Source of the DNA: Achatina immaculata
Lineage: Eukaryota; Mollusca; Gastropoda; Stylommatophora; Achatinidae
NCBI GenBank assembly: GCA_009760885.1
Contig: CM019697.1
Location: 25,310,210 to 25,374,209 of the forward strand
Direction: 5' to 3'
Length of the DNA: 64,000 nucleotides
Shown: piece after piece, positions 10,689-22,128 of the stretch
Layout of the letters: each line of letters starts with the position of its first letter
Numbering within the stretch: position 1 is the first letter of the stretch
Made by a program: the position numbers and the translations under genes
The notes under the pieces: generated by a model
The model's database searches: none
Told to the model about the DNA's origin: nothing
The model's input: only the letters and a program-made list of their open reading frames with translations

Positions 10689-12060
10689 CTAAGGACTGTC
10701 ATAGCCAAGGGTAAGGTGGAGGATACGCTCTCCACTCCAATTAAATGTCTCCAAGGCGTGCGTCTCAAATAGCCTCTGACAGTCAAGTCCAGCTCCAGGC
10801 CTTCTCGTGGCGAAACTGTTCAAACTGACAGGAGAAGGGGCTAAGGCGAATATCTGGCGCCTGAAAGCCAGACGTTTCGGGTGATGAGAGTCTTTTTGAT
10901 AGCTCGTCTGAGAGAAGGAAAACTCTAAATTAAAATCCGCCACTGGTGAGATTCGATAGCTGCCGTGCATGGAGTGCTCCTCCCAGCCAGTGAAGAAAGG
11001 TGCGAATGAGGTTACCTCGCGGCGCCACTGTGGAAAACGTGAAAAAAAGGATTAAGTGAAGTAATCAGTAGTCTCTAGGCCAGGACTGCTCAAATCACGG
11101 CACCTCTGGTCGGGAGGTCGGCCACGTCATATGAGCACTCATATCGGGCCTGAACCGGCTTAACCCTGCGGTTAAGGCACTGCTGGCGAGATTCTTCGGA
11201 TGGCGGCGTGGAGTGAAACTCCTCCCGGCCAATGAAGAAAATGCGAATAGGGTTGCCGAGCGGCGCCGCTGTGAAAAGGTGGTGGAAAGGGTAAAGTGAA
11301 GCTTAATCGGTATGTCCAGTAGTCTCGCAGCGAGAGCTACTCATACCACGGCACCCCAGCTCTAGAGGCCGGCCACGTCCGACACACCCATACTGGTGAA
11401 ATATGCCTAAACCAGCTTAAACCAGGTGTGAAACTTGATGGCTACTCATGTCATGGTACCTCTGCTCTAGAGGTTGGTCATGTCCTAAACACGCCCATAC
11501 TGGGATAATACGCCTAAAACGGCTCAACCCAGGGGTGAAATTTACTAGTGGCGAGGATTCGTCCTCCTGGAGAAAAGTTCCTTCCTGGTCACAACTAGGA
11601 AGGGTAGCTGCCACGACTACAAAATGCTGAAGTCGGAGACATTGGACCAGGGCAGTCTACATAGGCAACCACCTCTCACCCGGCGGGGATGTATGCGTAT
11701 CCTAATCACGCTGAGATTTTCCGGTGAGAAAATCCAACGCTGGACTGGATGGGCAACCACCTCTCACCCAGGGGGGATATACTGATATCCAAAACACGTC
11801 GATGTTTTCCGGTGAGAAAGTCCAACTCTAGATTAAACTGGTGCAACGAAAACCACGATGTCACGCAATCCTGCTTCTGCGACCCACCAAGAATTCAGGT
11901 CCAAGCCCCGCGATACTCCGAACCTCTTGTGATCCTTTCGGAGATCTCTCATGGGCCTCTAGGGGACCACAGGGGGACCACGGGAAACATCGAGGACTAC
12001 ATGAGCAAATTCAGCAGGATAACGGGGCGTTCTTGGTGGTAGAAGCGAAAGAAGAAGAAG
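10689..12060 (+). mobile_element. 1,372-bp (GAA)n-tailed retroposon, copy 1
   Basis: A relatively GC-rich element interrupts the 58-bp array. It is flanked by ATACCTGGCTTGGGTT at 10,673-10,688 and ATACCTGGCTTGGTTT at 12,061-12,076, a 16-bp target-site duplication with one mismatch. It ends in a GCGAAAGAAGAAGAAG-type tail, as expected for target-primed insertion. Inside are two similar segments of about 240 bp (10,944-11,184 and 11,185-11,430), a shorter related one to about 11,560, and two related segments of about 90 bp (11,655-11,842). Open frames of 60-121 codons occur but match nothing I recognise. It could be a large SINE-like element or a non-autonomous derivative of the RNase H-bearing element at 45,033-45,608, which shares the tail. 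Confidence 0.8.
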
Positions 12061-12531
12061 ATACCTGGCTTGGTTTCCTTGGTGAGTTGACACACTACAG
12101 AGTGACATTGTTAGCTTCACGCCTGGCTGTCTTTCCTTGGTCTGTTGACACACTACAGAGTGACATTGTTAGCTTCACGCCTGGCTGTCTTTCCTTGGTC
12201 TGTTGACACACTACAGAGTGACATTGTTAGCTTCACGCCTGGCTGCCTTTCCTTGACCTGTTGACACACTACAGAGTGACATTGTTAGCTTCACGCCTGG
12301 CTGCCTTTCCTTGGTCTGTTGACACACTACAGAGTGACATTGTTAGCTTCACGCCTGGCTGTCTTTCCTTGGTCTGTTGACACATACAGAGTGACATGAT
12401 TAGCATCATATCTGGTTTGGATTCCTTGGTCTGTTGACACACTACAGAGTTAGCATCATATCTGGTTTGGATTCCTTGGTCTGTTGACACACTACAAATT
12501 GACACAGTTAGCATCATACCTGGCTTGGGTT
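12061..12531. repeat. 58-bp minisatellite (middle segment)
   Basis: Same unit as 9,671-10,688. It starts in the right target-site duplication of copy 1 and ends in the left one of copy 2 (12,516-12,531), so this block is the junction of an 1,843-bp tandem duplication. Confidence 0.95.
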
Positions 12532-13903
12532 CTAAGGACTGTCATAGCCAAGGGTAAGGTGGAGGATACGCTCTCCACTCCAATTAAATGTCTCCAAGGC
12601 GTGCGTCTCAAATAGCCTCTGACAGTCAAGTCCAGCTCCAGGCCTTCTCGTGGCGAAACTGTTCAAACTGACAGGAGAAGGGGCTAAGGCGAATATCTGG
12701 CGCCTGAAAGCCAGACGTTTCGGGTGATGAGAGTCTTTTTGATAGCTCGTCTGAGAGAAGGAAAACTCTAAATTAAAATCCGCCACTGGTGAGATTCGAT
12801 AGCTGCCGTGCATGGAGTGCTCCTCCCAGCCAGTGAAGAAAGGTGCGAATGAGGTTACCTCGCGGCGCCACTGTGGAAAACGTGAAAAAAAGGATTAAGT
12901 GAAGTAATCAGTAGTCTCTAGGCCAGGACTGCTCAAATCACGGCACCTCTGGTCGGGAGGTCGGCCACGTCATATGAGCACTCATATCGGGCCTGAACCG
13001 GCTTAACCCTGCGGTTAAGGCACTGCTGGCGAGATTCTTCGGATGGCGGCGTGGAGTGAAACTCCTCCCGGCCAATGAAGAAAATGCGAATAGGGTTGCC
13101 GAGCGGCGCCGCTGTGAAAAGGTGGTGGAAAGGGTAAAGTGAAGCTTAATCGGTATGTCCAGTAGTCTCGCAGCGAGAGCTACTCATACCACGGCACCCC
13201 AGCTCTAGAGGCCGGCCACGTCCGACACACCCATACTGGTGAAATATGCCTAAACCAGCTTAAACCAGGTGTGAAACTTGATGGCTACTCATGTCATGGT
13301 ACCTCTGCTCTAGAGGTTGGTCATGTCCTAAACACGCCCATACTGGGATAATACGCCTAAAACGGCTCAACCCAGGGGTGAAATTTACTAGTGGCGAGGA
13401 TTCGTCCTCCTGGAGAAAAGTTCCTTCCTGGTCACAACTAGGAAGGGTAGCTGCCACGACTACAAAATGCTGAAGTCGGAGACATTGGACCAGGGCAGTC
13501 TACATAGGCAACCACCTCTCACCCGGCGGGGATGTATGCGTATCCTAATCACGCTGAGATTTTCCGGTGAGAAAATCCAACGCTGGACTGGATGGGCAAC
13601 CACCTCTCACCCAGGGGGGATATACTGATATCCAAAACACGTCGATGTTTTCCGGTGAGAAAGTCCAACTCTAGATTAAACTGGTGCAACGAAAACCACG
13701 ATGTCACGCAATCCTGCTTCTGCGACCCACCAAGAATTCAGGTCCAAGCCCCGCGATACTCCGAACCTCTTGTGATCCTTTCGGAGATCTCTCATGGGCC
13801 TCTAGGGGACCACAGGGGGACCACGGGAAACATCGAGGACTACATGAGCAAATTCAGCAGGATAACGGGGCGTTCTTGGTGGTAGAAGCGAAAGAAGAAG
13901 AAG
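12532..13903 (+). mobile_element. 1,372-bp (GAA)n-tailed retroposon, copy 2
   Basis: Essentially identical to 10,689-12,060 at a constant offset of 1,843 bp. The flanks are the same duplicated array sequence (12,516-12,531 and 13,904-13,919). This copy therefore arose by tandem duplication of element plus array, not by a second insertion. The lack of visible differences suggests a recent event or gene conversion. An assembly artefact cannot be excluded from one sequence. Confidence 0.85.
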
Positions 13904-14452
13904 ATACCTGGCTTGGTTTCCTTGGTGAGTTGACACACTACAGAGTGACATTGTTAGCTTCACGCCTGGCTGTCTTTCCTTGGTCTGTTGACACACTACA
14001 GAGTGACATTGTTAGCTTCACGCCTGGCTGTCTTTCCTTGGTCTGTTGACACACTACAGAGTGACATTGTTAGCTTCACGCCTGGCTGTCTTTCCTTGGT
14101 CTGTTGACACACTACAGAGTGACATTGTTAGCTTCACGCCTGGCTGCCTTTCCTTGGTCTGTTGACACACTACAGAGTGACATTGTTAGCTTCACGCCTG
14201 GCTGTCTTTCCTTGGTCTGTTGACACACTACAGAGTGACATTGTTAGCTTCACGCCTGGCTGTCTTTCCTTGGTCTGTTGACACACTACAGAGTGACATT
14301 GTTAGCTTCACGCCTGGCTGTCTTTCCTTGGTCTGTTGACACACTACAGAGTGACATGTTTAGCTTCACGCCTGGCTGCCTTTCCTTGGTCTGTTGACAC
14401 ACTACAGAGTGACATTGTTAGCTTCACGCCTGGCTGCCTTTCCTTGACCAGC
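13904..14452. repeat. 58-bp minisatellite (last segment)
   Basis: About 9-10 units, mostly the TTAGCTTCACGCCTGGCTGT variant. The GTCTTTCC/GCCTTTCC mix differs from the first segment, showing local homogenisation. Confidence 0.95.
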
Positions 14453-14580
14453 TCAAGAAGAATCATGTTTCAATTTTTACACCAGATGGGACGCCTCAGG
14501 TAGGATTCGAATCTGAGTTCTTCGCTATAGAAGATTAGTGCGCAAACCACGTTGCCATCTCCGCGCCAGATGACAGCGTG
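14453..14580 (-). mobile_element. tRNA-derived SINE fragment or tRNA pseudogene
   Basis: On the minus strand an A-box-like TGGCAACGTGG (14,548-14,558) precedes a B-box-like GATTCGAATCC (14,503-14,513). Between them CTTC and GAAG can form a long variable arm, as in leucine or serine tRNAs. A GGCGCGG start is present but acceptor pairing is poor. A decayed SINE head is likelier than a functional tRNA. It abuts the end of the 58-bp array. Confidence 0.5.
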
Positions 14581-15497
14581 ACGTAAGACACAGTGAAGTG
14601 ATGGACTCAGTTAAGGGTACGGAATTTCAGGCCCCACTCCGTGCTCTGGAATGGGCGCGCACAGAACTCTCATAAAATGAAGGAATGAAAATAACTGAAG
14701 AAGAAATATATCAGCAGAGAGGGTCACAGGTCAAATAAAGTCTACAAAATGTGTGTAAACTTCTGACAAACACGATAAGCTTTATGTATCTCTGGAGAAG
14801 ATTAACAATGATGTCTCCCTACAAGATTAACAATGATTTCTCCCTACAGCATACTCACAAGCAGAACACACAACTTTCACTCTCTTCACATTGTTTACAC
14901 ACACACACAGACCGGCAGAAACAGTTTGAGAGATACTCGGTGTATTTTTAGCCTCTGTGTGCCTTCCTGTGTGAGGAACTGCCTGTGTTTTTATGACACG
15001 GCCCGGAAAGGTTGTTACCTGGTGTCTGCGCGCGCATCTCCCTTAATATTGCACGTGCCCTCTCTTCTCAGACGCAAGGTCAAGCAGAGCAAAAGAGTCG
15101 CTGTATCTGGCATTAGGTCCAGGTTCAAATCCAAAACTTAGGTGTGTTTTATTTTTATTTCTTCACTGAAGTTCACTGACGTATAGACGGGAGGCAAACA
15201 CCTAACAAACACACACATACAGAAAAACAAATATCAACAACAACAACAAGACACAGGCACACACAGAACAAACATGACACAGTACACACGAGGAGCTTCG
15301 AGAGCAACAAACAAGTGGGGGCGCGAAGCTTACACACCAAACTCTTAACATACTGGACAAAATAAACTAAACTAGGAAAACCACAGAAATACCGACAAAG
15401 CACGTAGATGTGAAGGGAAGACAAGTAACGAAATCTAACTTACAACCTGTTATCCCAAAGATGATCAGCCATTCACCTTCAGGCAATTTCTAACAGG
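14581..15497. other. Single-copy stretch
   Basis: Open frames of 66-102 codons occur but show no domain. There is a short CA run near 14,888 and a diverged direct repeat of CTCCCTACAAGATTAACAAT near 14,815-14,845. Confidence 0.5.
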
Positions 15498-15702
<205 letters not shown>

Positions 15703-15705
<3 letters not shown>

Positions 15706-16165
15706 AGCTGCCAACCTTTGGAATGCCCTACTAATTCACGTAAAACTTATAAGTAATATTCGTTCTTATAACTTTATACTTTGTCAACATCTGTTTGATA
15801 TGGACTATATGCCTCCCTAAGTATAATTTAAAGTAGTTTAAAGCATGGCTTGATTGTTGTAAATTTTTGTTAAAATACTGCTTTTCTATACATTTCTTAG
15901 TTTTGAATGAATGTAAGAATGCACTTTTATTTCATGTGATTGCATAAATCAGAGCGTGGATGGAGTGTATGGACATGAGATAAGTTTATTATTTATTTAT
16001 GTAATCATTTCATTGTGTATTCATGATTATTATGCTCATTAACAAATGCTGAATGACTGTGACTGAGTGAAAGCTGTATGATGAAGGGCAGAATGTTAGA
16101 CGGGCCTGTGTGCCCAATTCTTAACCGTTTGAAAATAAAGTATGTTCGTTCGTTCGTTCTGCCTG
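15703..16165 (+). mobile_element. CR1-like non-LTR retrotransposon, 3' end
   Basis: At 15,706-15,819 an open segment reads [13 protein letters not shown] and then a stop, matching the C-terminus (SAARLWNTLLFCIK) of the longer copy at 53,603-55,680. It is followed by a 3' UTR ending in GGGCAGAATGTTAGACGGGC, a TGCCCAATTCTTAACC segment and AATAAAG. The tail is (GTTC)n at about 16,147-16,160. Only the last part of the reverse transcriptase ORF remains, so the copy is 5'-truncated and dead. Other copies of this 3' end lie at 45,632, 55,550 and 57,720. Confidence 0.8.
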
Positions 16166-16254
16166 TATCTCTCTCTTCTCTCTGTCTCCATATTTCTCTC
16201 TGTCTCCCTCTCTCTCTCTCTGCGACTCTCGTTCACTGCTACAGATCGACCCTA
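16166..16254. repeat. CT-rich tract
   Basis: Low-complexity TCTCTCTGTCTCC sequence following the (GTTC)n tail. Confidence 0.7.
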
Positions 16255-17065
16255 ACACATGCAACATCTTCTCTCATCTCCTCCTATCAGCCTACAAACA
16301 TCTTCTCTCATCTCCTCCTATCAGCTTACAAACATCTTCTCTCATCTCCTCCTATCAGCTTACAAACATCTTCTCTCATCTCCTCCTATCAGCCTATAAA
16401 CATCTTCTGTCATCTCCTCCTATCAGCTTACAAACATCTTCTCTCATCTCCTTCTATCAGTCCACAGACATCTTCTATCATCTCCTCCTATTAGCTTACA
16501 AACATCTTCTCTCATTTCCTTCTATTAGCTTACAAACATCTTCTCTCATCTCCTTCTATCAGCCTACAAACATCTTCTCTCATCTCCTTCTATCAGTCCA
16601 CAGACATCTTCTATCATCTCCTTCTATTAGCTTACAAATATCTTCTCTCATCTCCTCCTATTAGCTTACAAACATCTTCTATCATCTCCTCCTATTAGCT
16701 TACAAACATCTCCTCTCATCTCCTCCTATTAGCCTACAAGCATCTTTTGTGATCTCCTCCTATCAGCTTGCAAACATCATCTCTGATCTCCTATTAGCCC
16801 AAAAAATATACTCTGATCTCCTCCTATCAGTTTACAAATAATCTCTGATGTCCTCATATTAGCCTACAAACATCTACTCTCATCTCCTCCTATCAGCCTA
16901 CAAACATCTTCTCTCATCTCCTTCTATCAGTCCACAAACATCTTCTCTCATCTCCTCCTATTAGCATACAAGCATCTACTCTGATTTCCTCTTAGCAGTC
17001 TACAAACATCTTCGTCTCCTCCTATCAGTCTACAAACATTTTCTCTAATCTCCTCTTATAAGCCT
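16255..17065. repeat. 34-bp minisatellite (left part)
   Basis: About 24 units contain ATCTCCTCCTATCAGCCTAC followed by AAACATCTTCTCTC, more diverged toward the right. The same unit resumes at 17,853-18,228. The sequence between is the Penelope-like remnant. Confidence 0.95.
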
Positions 17066-17550
17066 ACAAACGGGAACCAAATCTGATGGACATCCTAGTT
17101 CATAGCCACAGTAAGAGGGATCCTGCTTTTGTCTGAACTAGAGAATATAACCGCTATAGATGTTGCACCTGTCTTGTAGTCTGGAAAGTAACATCGATTG
17201 CTCTTCCCAAAACTGTCCTCACACTCCATGTGATTCACATGAAAGTCATGCAACATGATATATGCCACTGTATGCAAAAAGTGTAGAATAATTTATATTG
17301 GAGATACCATCACATTTAAGGTGACCGCATGTAAAAAAACATGTTTATGACATCTCCCAGCATGCTTCCAAGTCAGTATCTAACCAATTCAGCGACCTGT
17401 AACCACAGAAATAGGTCTGATTTTCTTGCAGCAACAGGTTTAAAACAGTATCACTTTGATGACAGAAGCAATCTGGAGCCTGAGAACCGCTGCATACAGG
17501 AAAATGGAACACTAGAACCACATGGTTGAAATCGAAATTCCTCTACACAT
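17066..17550 (+). pseudogene. Penelope-like element, GIY-YIG endonuclease remnant
   Basis: Penelope-like elements encode a reverse transcriptase followed by a GIY-YIG endonuclease. Only the end of that protein is visible. In order: REPNLMDILVHS (17,072-17,107), a stop near 17,133, the cysteine motif RCCTC (about 17,157), then IYATVCKKCRIIYIGDT (about 17,256-17,306), which carries the IY…YIG hallmark and the CKKC motif inserted in this EN type. After a frameshift come NRSDFLAATGL and NGTLEPHG with a stop at about 17,527, typical of the C-terminus. At least one stop and one frame change disable it. It is embedded in the 34-bp array and followed by the family 2 arm. The RT domain is absent. Confidence 0.7.
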
Positions 17551-17852
17551 AAAAGAGATAATGATTGCAGTAAAACTGGTTCTAGTAATAAAGAAAGATA
17601 GAAGAGCATAGTTCAGTTTTATAAAGCGGTAGAGGGAGTGAAGAAAGTGAGAAGAACACAAATAGCAGAAAGTATGAGAGTAAGATGAGAATGTATAAAT
17701 GAAAAACATACATAAAATATTTCGGCGTCAGCTTTGCGGCATCCTTCCCTTTACACAATACAACAGAACGCGCCCTAAAGACAATGCTGGGAGACAACAA
17801 AGGAAAATAAATTTAATGGCTAACATCTGACTGGTTCAGTTTATACCTGATG
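17551..17852 (-). mobile_element. Family 2 arm, minus-oriented, downstream of the Penelope-like ORF
   Basis: Inverted relative to the arm at 18,229-18,600. Shared segments include CCTTTGTTNTCTCCCAGC, AGGGCGC(A/G)TTCTGTTGTATTG and a TATACATTTTCATCTTACTC-like end. In this position the inverted piece would be the 3' terminal region of the Penelope-like element. It contains a single copy of the 32-bp segment that is amplified at 25,372-25,583 and 36,062-36,720, plus a decayed hammerhead-like motif near 17,719-17,752. Confidence 0.65.
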
Positions 17853-18228
17853 TATCCTCCTATCAGCCTACAAACATCTTCTGCTATCTCCTCCTATTAG
17901 CCTACAAACATCTTCTGTCATCTCCTCCTATCAGCCTACAAACATCTTCTGCCATCTCCTCCTATCAGCCTACAAACATCTTCTGCCATCTCCTCCTATC
18001 AGCCTACAAACATCTTCTGTCAACTCCTCCTATCAGCCTACAAACATCTTCTGTCACCTCCTTCTATCAGCCTACCAACATCTTCTGTCATCTCCTCCTA
18101 TCAGCCTACCAACATCTTCTGTCATCTCCTCCTATCAGTCTACAAACATCTTCTGTCATCTCCTCCTATCAGCCTACAAACATCTTCTGTCATCTCCTCC
18201 TATCAGCCTACAAACATTTTCTCTGATC
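17853..18228. repeat. 34-bp minisatellite (right part)
   Basis: About 11 units of the same repeat as 16,255-17,065, more uniform and mostly CATCTTCTGTCATCTCCTCC. It forms the spacer between the two inverted family 2 arms. Confidence 0.95.
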
Positions 18229-18600
18229 TGGGCTAACATCCAATTGGTTCAGTTTGTTTTCCTTTGTTATCTCCCAGCCGTGTCTTCAGGGCGCATTCTG
18301 TTGTATTGTGTAGAGATGCCACAAAACTAAGTTTTTCAATTTCATTGTTCTTTTATTTTATATTGTGTTTTTTATGCAATCCGTGATAAAGGCTGACGCC
18401 GAAATATTGGATGGTGTATGTTTATCATTTATACATTTTCATCTTACTCCTATACTTTCTACCATTTGTGTTTTTTTCTCACTTTTCTCATTCCCTCTAC
18501 CAACGGTACCATACACCTCTGTGTACATCTACACATAACATTACCTTTCTCTACTACCATAATATTCAATCTCTTCTAAGTTCTAACTTTTCCTGACCTG
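18229..18600 (+). mobile_element. Family 2 arm, plus-oriented
   Basis: Partner of the inverted arm at 17,551-17,852. It contains the hammerhead-like motif (18,379-18,412), then a TTTATACATTTTCATCTTAC segment, a pyrimidine-rich stretch and ACCATACACCTCTGTGTACA, a single copy of the terminal 32-bp segment. No coding sequence. Best read as the terminal repeat of a Penelope-like element. Confidence 0.65.
18379..18412 (+). ncRNA. Hammerhead-like 34-nt motif, family 2
   Basis: ATCC closes with GGAT. Between them are core GTGATAA, an 11-nt hairpin (GGC/GCC), GAAA and TATT. Element lengths match the family 1 motif exactly (4, 7, 11, 4, 4, 4). The core departs from CUGAUGA at three or more sites and the cleavage triplet is ATT, so activity is doubtful. 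Confidence 0.35.
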
Positions 18601-18674
18601 TAACGTATAATGAGAACACTCACTATATTAGATCACTAACTCTCTATCCCAGCCACATTAATCTCTTGGCGTGA

Positions 18675-18838
<164 letters not shown>

Positions 18839-18879
18839 ATTTTTCTCTCTCCTTTTCGCTTTCTTCACCCCCTCTTTAC

Positions 18880-19507
18880 CATGTCACAAGTCTTTACTTA
18901 AACATTCACAGTACTCCATCACACGCCACAAGTCTTTACTTAAACATTCACAGTACACCATCACACGCCACAAATCTTTACTTAAACATTCACAGTACTC
19001 CATCACACGCCACAAGTCTTTACTTAAACATTTACAATACTCCATCACACGCCACAAGTCTTTATTTAAACATTTACAATACTCCATCACACGCCACAAG
19101 TCTTTATTTAAACATTTACAATACTCCATCACACGCCACAAGTCTTTATTTAAACATTTAAAATACTCCATCACATCACAAGTCTTTATTTAAACATTCA
19201 CAATACTCCATCACACCACAAGTCTTTATTTAAACATTCACAAAACTCCACCACACACCACAAGTCTTTATTTAAACATTCACAATACTCCATCACACCA
19301 CAAGTCTTTATTTAAACATTTACAATACTCCACCACACACCACAAGTCTTTATTTAAACATTCACAAAACTCCATCACACACCACAAGTCTTTATTTAAA
19401 CATTCACAATACTCCACCACACACCACAAGTCTTTATTTAAACATTCACAATACTCCACCACACACAACAAGTCTTTATTTAAACATTCACAATACTCCA
19501 TCACACG
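18880..19507. repeat. 42-bp minisatellite, about 15 units
   Basis: Units contain CACAAGTCTTTATTTAAACA, a TTCACAATACTCCATCACA segment and CGC, with CGCCA-deleted variants. The 42-bp period keeps the minus strand open in two frames (about 100 codons each). These are repeat products. Confidence 0.95.
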
Positions 19508-19639
19508 CGCTGTAGGACCCAGCTTCTTGGAAGTCACAGTAAAGTGCTTTTTTTTCCACAATTTTTCCACTCTTATTTGTTGTGCATCATTCATGTCATT
19601 TTGTATTTTATCTTTTCTTTCCCCTTATTTCTTTGTCCT

Positions 19640-19775
19640 GTATGTTTTTGTATGATTGTGGCGTAAAACGAAGGACTAAAGCTGTGTGCTCCTTAATTTA
19701 TAAAGCTGTTTCTAGTTTTGTTTTAAACACTTTTAACATCTTCGTCTCACAGCTTCACTGCAGTGGCTGTGTGTG
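19640..19775 (+). mobile_element. Family 1 arm, decayed solo copy
   Basis: Contains TTTGTCCTGTATGTTTTTGT, ATGATTGTGGCG in place of ATGATTAAGGC, TAATTTATAAAGCTGTT and a terminal CTCACAGC…CACTGCAGTGGC segment matching the outer end at 6,966-6,990. The motif after ATGATTG is eroded (GAAGGACT). Confidence 0.6.
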
Positions 19776-19837
19776 TTGTTATGTATTTAGCTTGATAGAT
19801 ATCATAGCAATCCCTCCACACACCGAAAAAACTGTTC

Positions 19838-20105
19838 GCCCCCTCTCTCTCTCCCACCCCCCCTCTCTCTGTCTGTCTGTCATTGTCTGTCTCTCTTTGT
19901 CATGTTGATAATGTCTTACTCTGTCTCTCGCTGTCTTTTTGTGTGAGTGTGTGTGTGTCTCTCTCTCTGTCATTGTATCTCTCTCTTCTTCTTTCTCTAT
20001 AATTGTCTGTCTGTCTATTTGTCTCTCTCTCTCTCTCTCTGTCATTATCAGTGTTGATAATGTCTTACTCTCTCTCTCTCTCTCTCTCACTCTCTCTCTC
20101 TCATG
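19838..20105. repeat. CT/TCTG-rich low-complexity tract
   Basis: Pyrimidine-rich, with a repeated TTGATAATGTCTTACTCT segment at about 19,904 and 20,053. Overlapping frames are not genes. Confidence 0.8.
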
Positions 20106-20314
20106 TTTGCATATTTCAAGACAAGCACAATGACTGAGGATGTAGAAAAAACTGGCAGAAAATGAGAAATGAAACTGTTTAGTGTATGACAGAGCGAGCG
20201 TGCTTGATGATACAAGCGACAAACATGGCGTTTGTTTTAGGAAGAATATTTGTGTAGGTTGACGGCACAGGATGATAGTTTTATTATCTTATTGTCAAAA
20301 AGAGAACAAATTCG
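20106..20314. other. Short single-copy stretch
   Basis: Nothing recognised. Confidence 0.4.
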
Positions 20315-20695
20315 TTGTCAGGTTAGATGTCAAGTTCGATGTCAGCTTAGATGTCAGGGGAATCTACGTCCATATTAATGTCAACATGATAATACCAGTA
20401 GAATAGACTGCCAATCTAATGTCTGCAGAATCGACCTCAATTCTAACGTCAGCAGAATCGACCTACACACTAACATCAGCAGAATCGACCTACAATGTCA
20501 GAAGAATCGACCAATACTCTAATGTCAGCAGAATCGACCTATACTCTAATGTCAGCAGAATCGACCTATATTCTAATGTCAGCAGAATCGACCTATATTC
20601 TAATGTCAGCAGAATCGACCTATACTCTAATGTCAGCAGAATCGACCTATACTCTAATGTCAGCAGAATCGACCTATACTCAAATACCGACATGA
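20315..20695. repeat. 27-bp minisatellite, about 13 units
   Basis: Units contain ATGTCAGCAGAATCGACCTA plus TACTCTA. Earlier units near 20,320-20,420 are strongly diverged. The 27-bp period gives open frames on both strands. Confidence 0.95.
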
Positions 20696-21689
20696 ACAGA
20701 AAACTGATAATATACCACTATAGGAACTGGTAAAGGGAGAAAACTCAAACAAATAGCCCACATAAGCACAGGAGAGTTATATCACTTTTGGCAGGTAACA
20801 TGACCAGCAAAAGAACACAAGTTACCTGAGATACCTGTTAAAGTTTAGACAGGCCCCGATGTGTGGACAGACTACCAGACATTGCGGAGGTTTCTAGGGA
20901 CGACTGACTTTCTTTTTTGAAACAAAAACAAGAAAAGAGAGGAACAATTATTGCGAGACTCCCTTCTGGACTGAAACTGTGAGACTTTCAGAAGTTTGAC
21001 AAGACATCTCGCTCCTTGATGACATCTTGCTCAGATGTGACTGACAGACTGGGTCTTTATATGGAGGATGTTGCTGGCTAGTGCTGCACCCCCAGGATCT
21101 CTCTCTGCACGAATGTGGAAGCAGCAGAATGTAGAAGTTGCTGTCATTTTCTACAAATTTACTAAATCTACCAGCTTTAAGACTGTTTTTAAGAAGTCAA
21201 GAGCCAGTAAACTGAAAAAAAACCCATTTAAATATGTTTTATATAAAGGCAAAGGAGAAAGGTGGAATATTAGAAATCACACAAACATCAAATATTTCAT
21301 CCTACAAGGTCTTCAAGGGAGCATAACATAAACATGGAAAGCATAAATTTATGAAATATTTAAGCAGAAATGTTTGAGTGATTCAAATATTCATTTATTG
21401 AGTGTCTATAGTTTTCTGGTACTGTTTTTGATAAATTGAGATTTCTTTAGAAATTGTGCACATTTTAAAATATAAGATACAAAAATGAAATCACTTTTGT
21501 CTGTAGTTTCTTAAGTGCAAAGTTTACAAGGGAAAGAACTCTTTCTTACAACGAATTGTGCGAATAATTATTTGTATTGTCTCCTTCGACAGGTCGGCGG
21601 AGCTTACATATGGTTGGCTAGGACATACAAGAAACGTTTCTGTTGGAGAAGGGAGGATTTGTTAGGGTCTCTAGAGACTCAGATAGCAT

Positions 21690-22128
21690 GTGTAGGCGTA
21701 AAGTTATTATAAAGTGTGTAGGTATAAAGTTATTTTAATGTGTGTAGGTATAAAGTTTTTGTAATGTGTGTAGGAATAAAGTTATTGTAGCGTGTGTAGA
21801 TATAAAGGTATTGTATTGTGTTTAGGTATAAAGTTATTGTAATGTGTGTAGGTATAAAGTTATTGTAATGTGTGTAGGTATAAAGTTATTGTAGTGTGTG
21901 TAGGTATAAAATTATTGTAACGTGTGTTGGTATAAAGTTATTGTAATGTGTGTAGGTATAAAGTTACTGTAACGTGTGGTGGTATAAAGTTATTGTAATG
22001 TGTGTAGGTATAAAGTTATTGTAGTGTGTGTATGTATAGAGTTATAGTGTGTATAGGTATAAAGTTATTGTAGTGTGTGTAGGTATAAAGTTATTGTTAC
22101 GTGTGTTGGTATAAAGTTATTGTAATGT
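21690..22128. repeat. 26-bp minisatellite, copy 1
   Basis: Units contain GTGTGTAGGTATAAAGTTAT plus TGTAAT or TGTAGT. It is interrupted by the RTE-like fragment and resumes at 22,781-22,888. Confidence 0.95.

Noticed and set aside
14453..14580. Functional leucine or serine tRNA gene
   Set aside because: A and B boxes are recognisable, but acceptor pairing is poor and the B box deviates. A SINE head or pseudogene fits better.
17719..17752. Eighth hammerhead-like motif (minus strand, family 2)
   Set aside because: The hairpin and GAAA remain, but the closing stem no longer pairs and the spacing is off by one. Treated as decayed and not listed as a feature.
21068..21331. 87-codon open frame duplicated at 23,201-23,464
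   Set aside because: Identity of the copies reflects a recent segmental duplication, so it gives no evidence of coding selection. No domain is seen.
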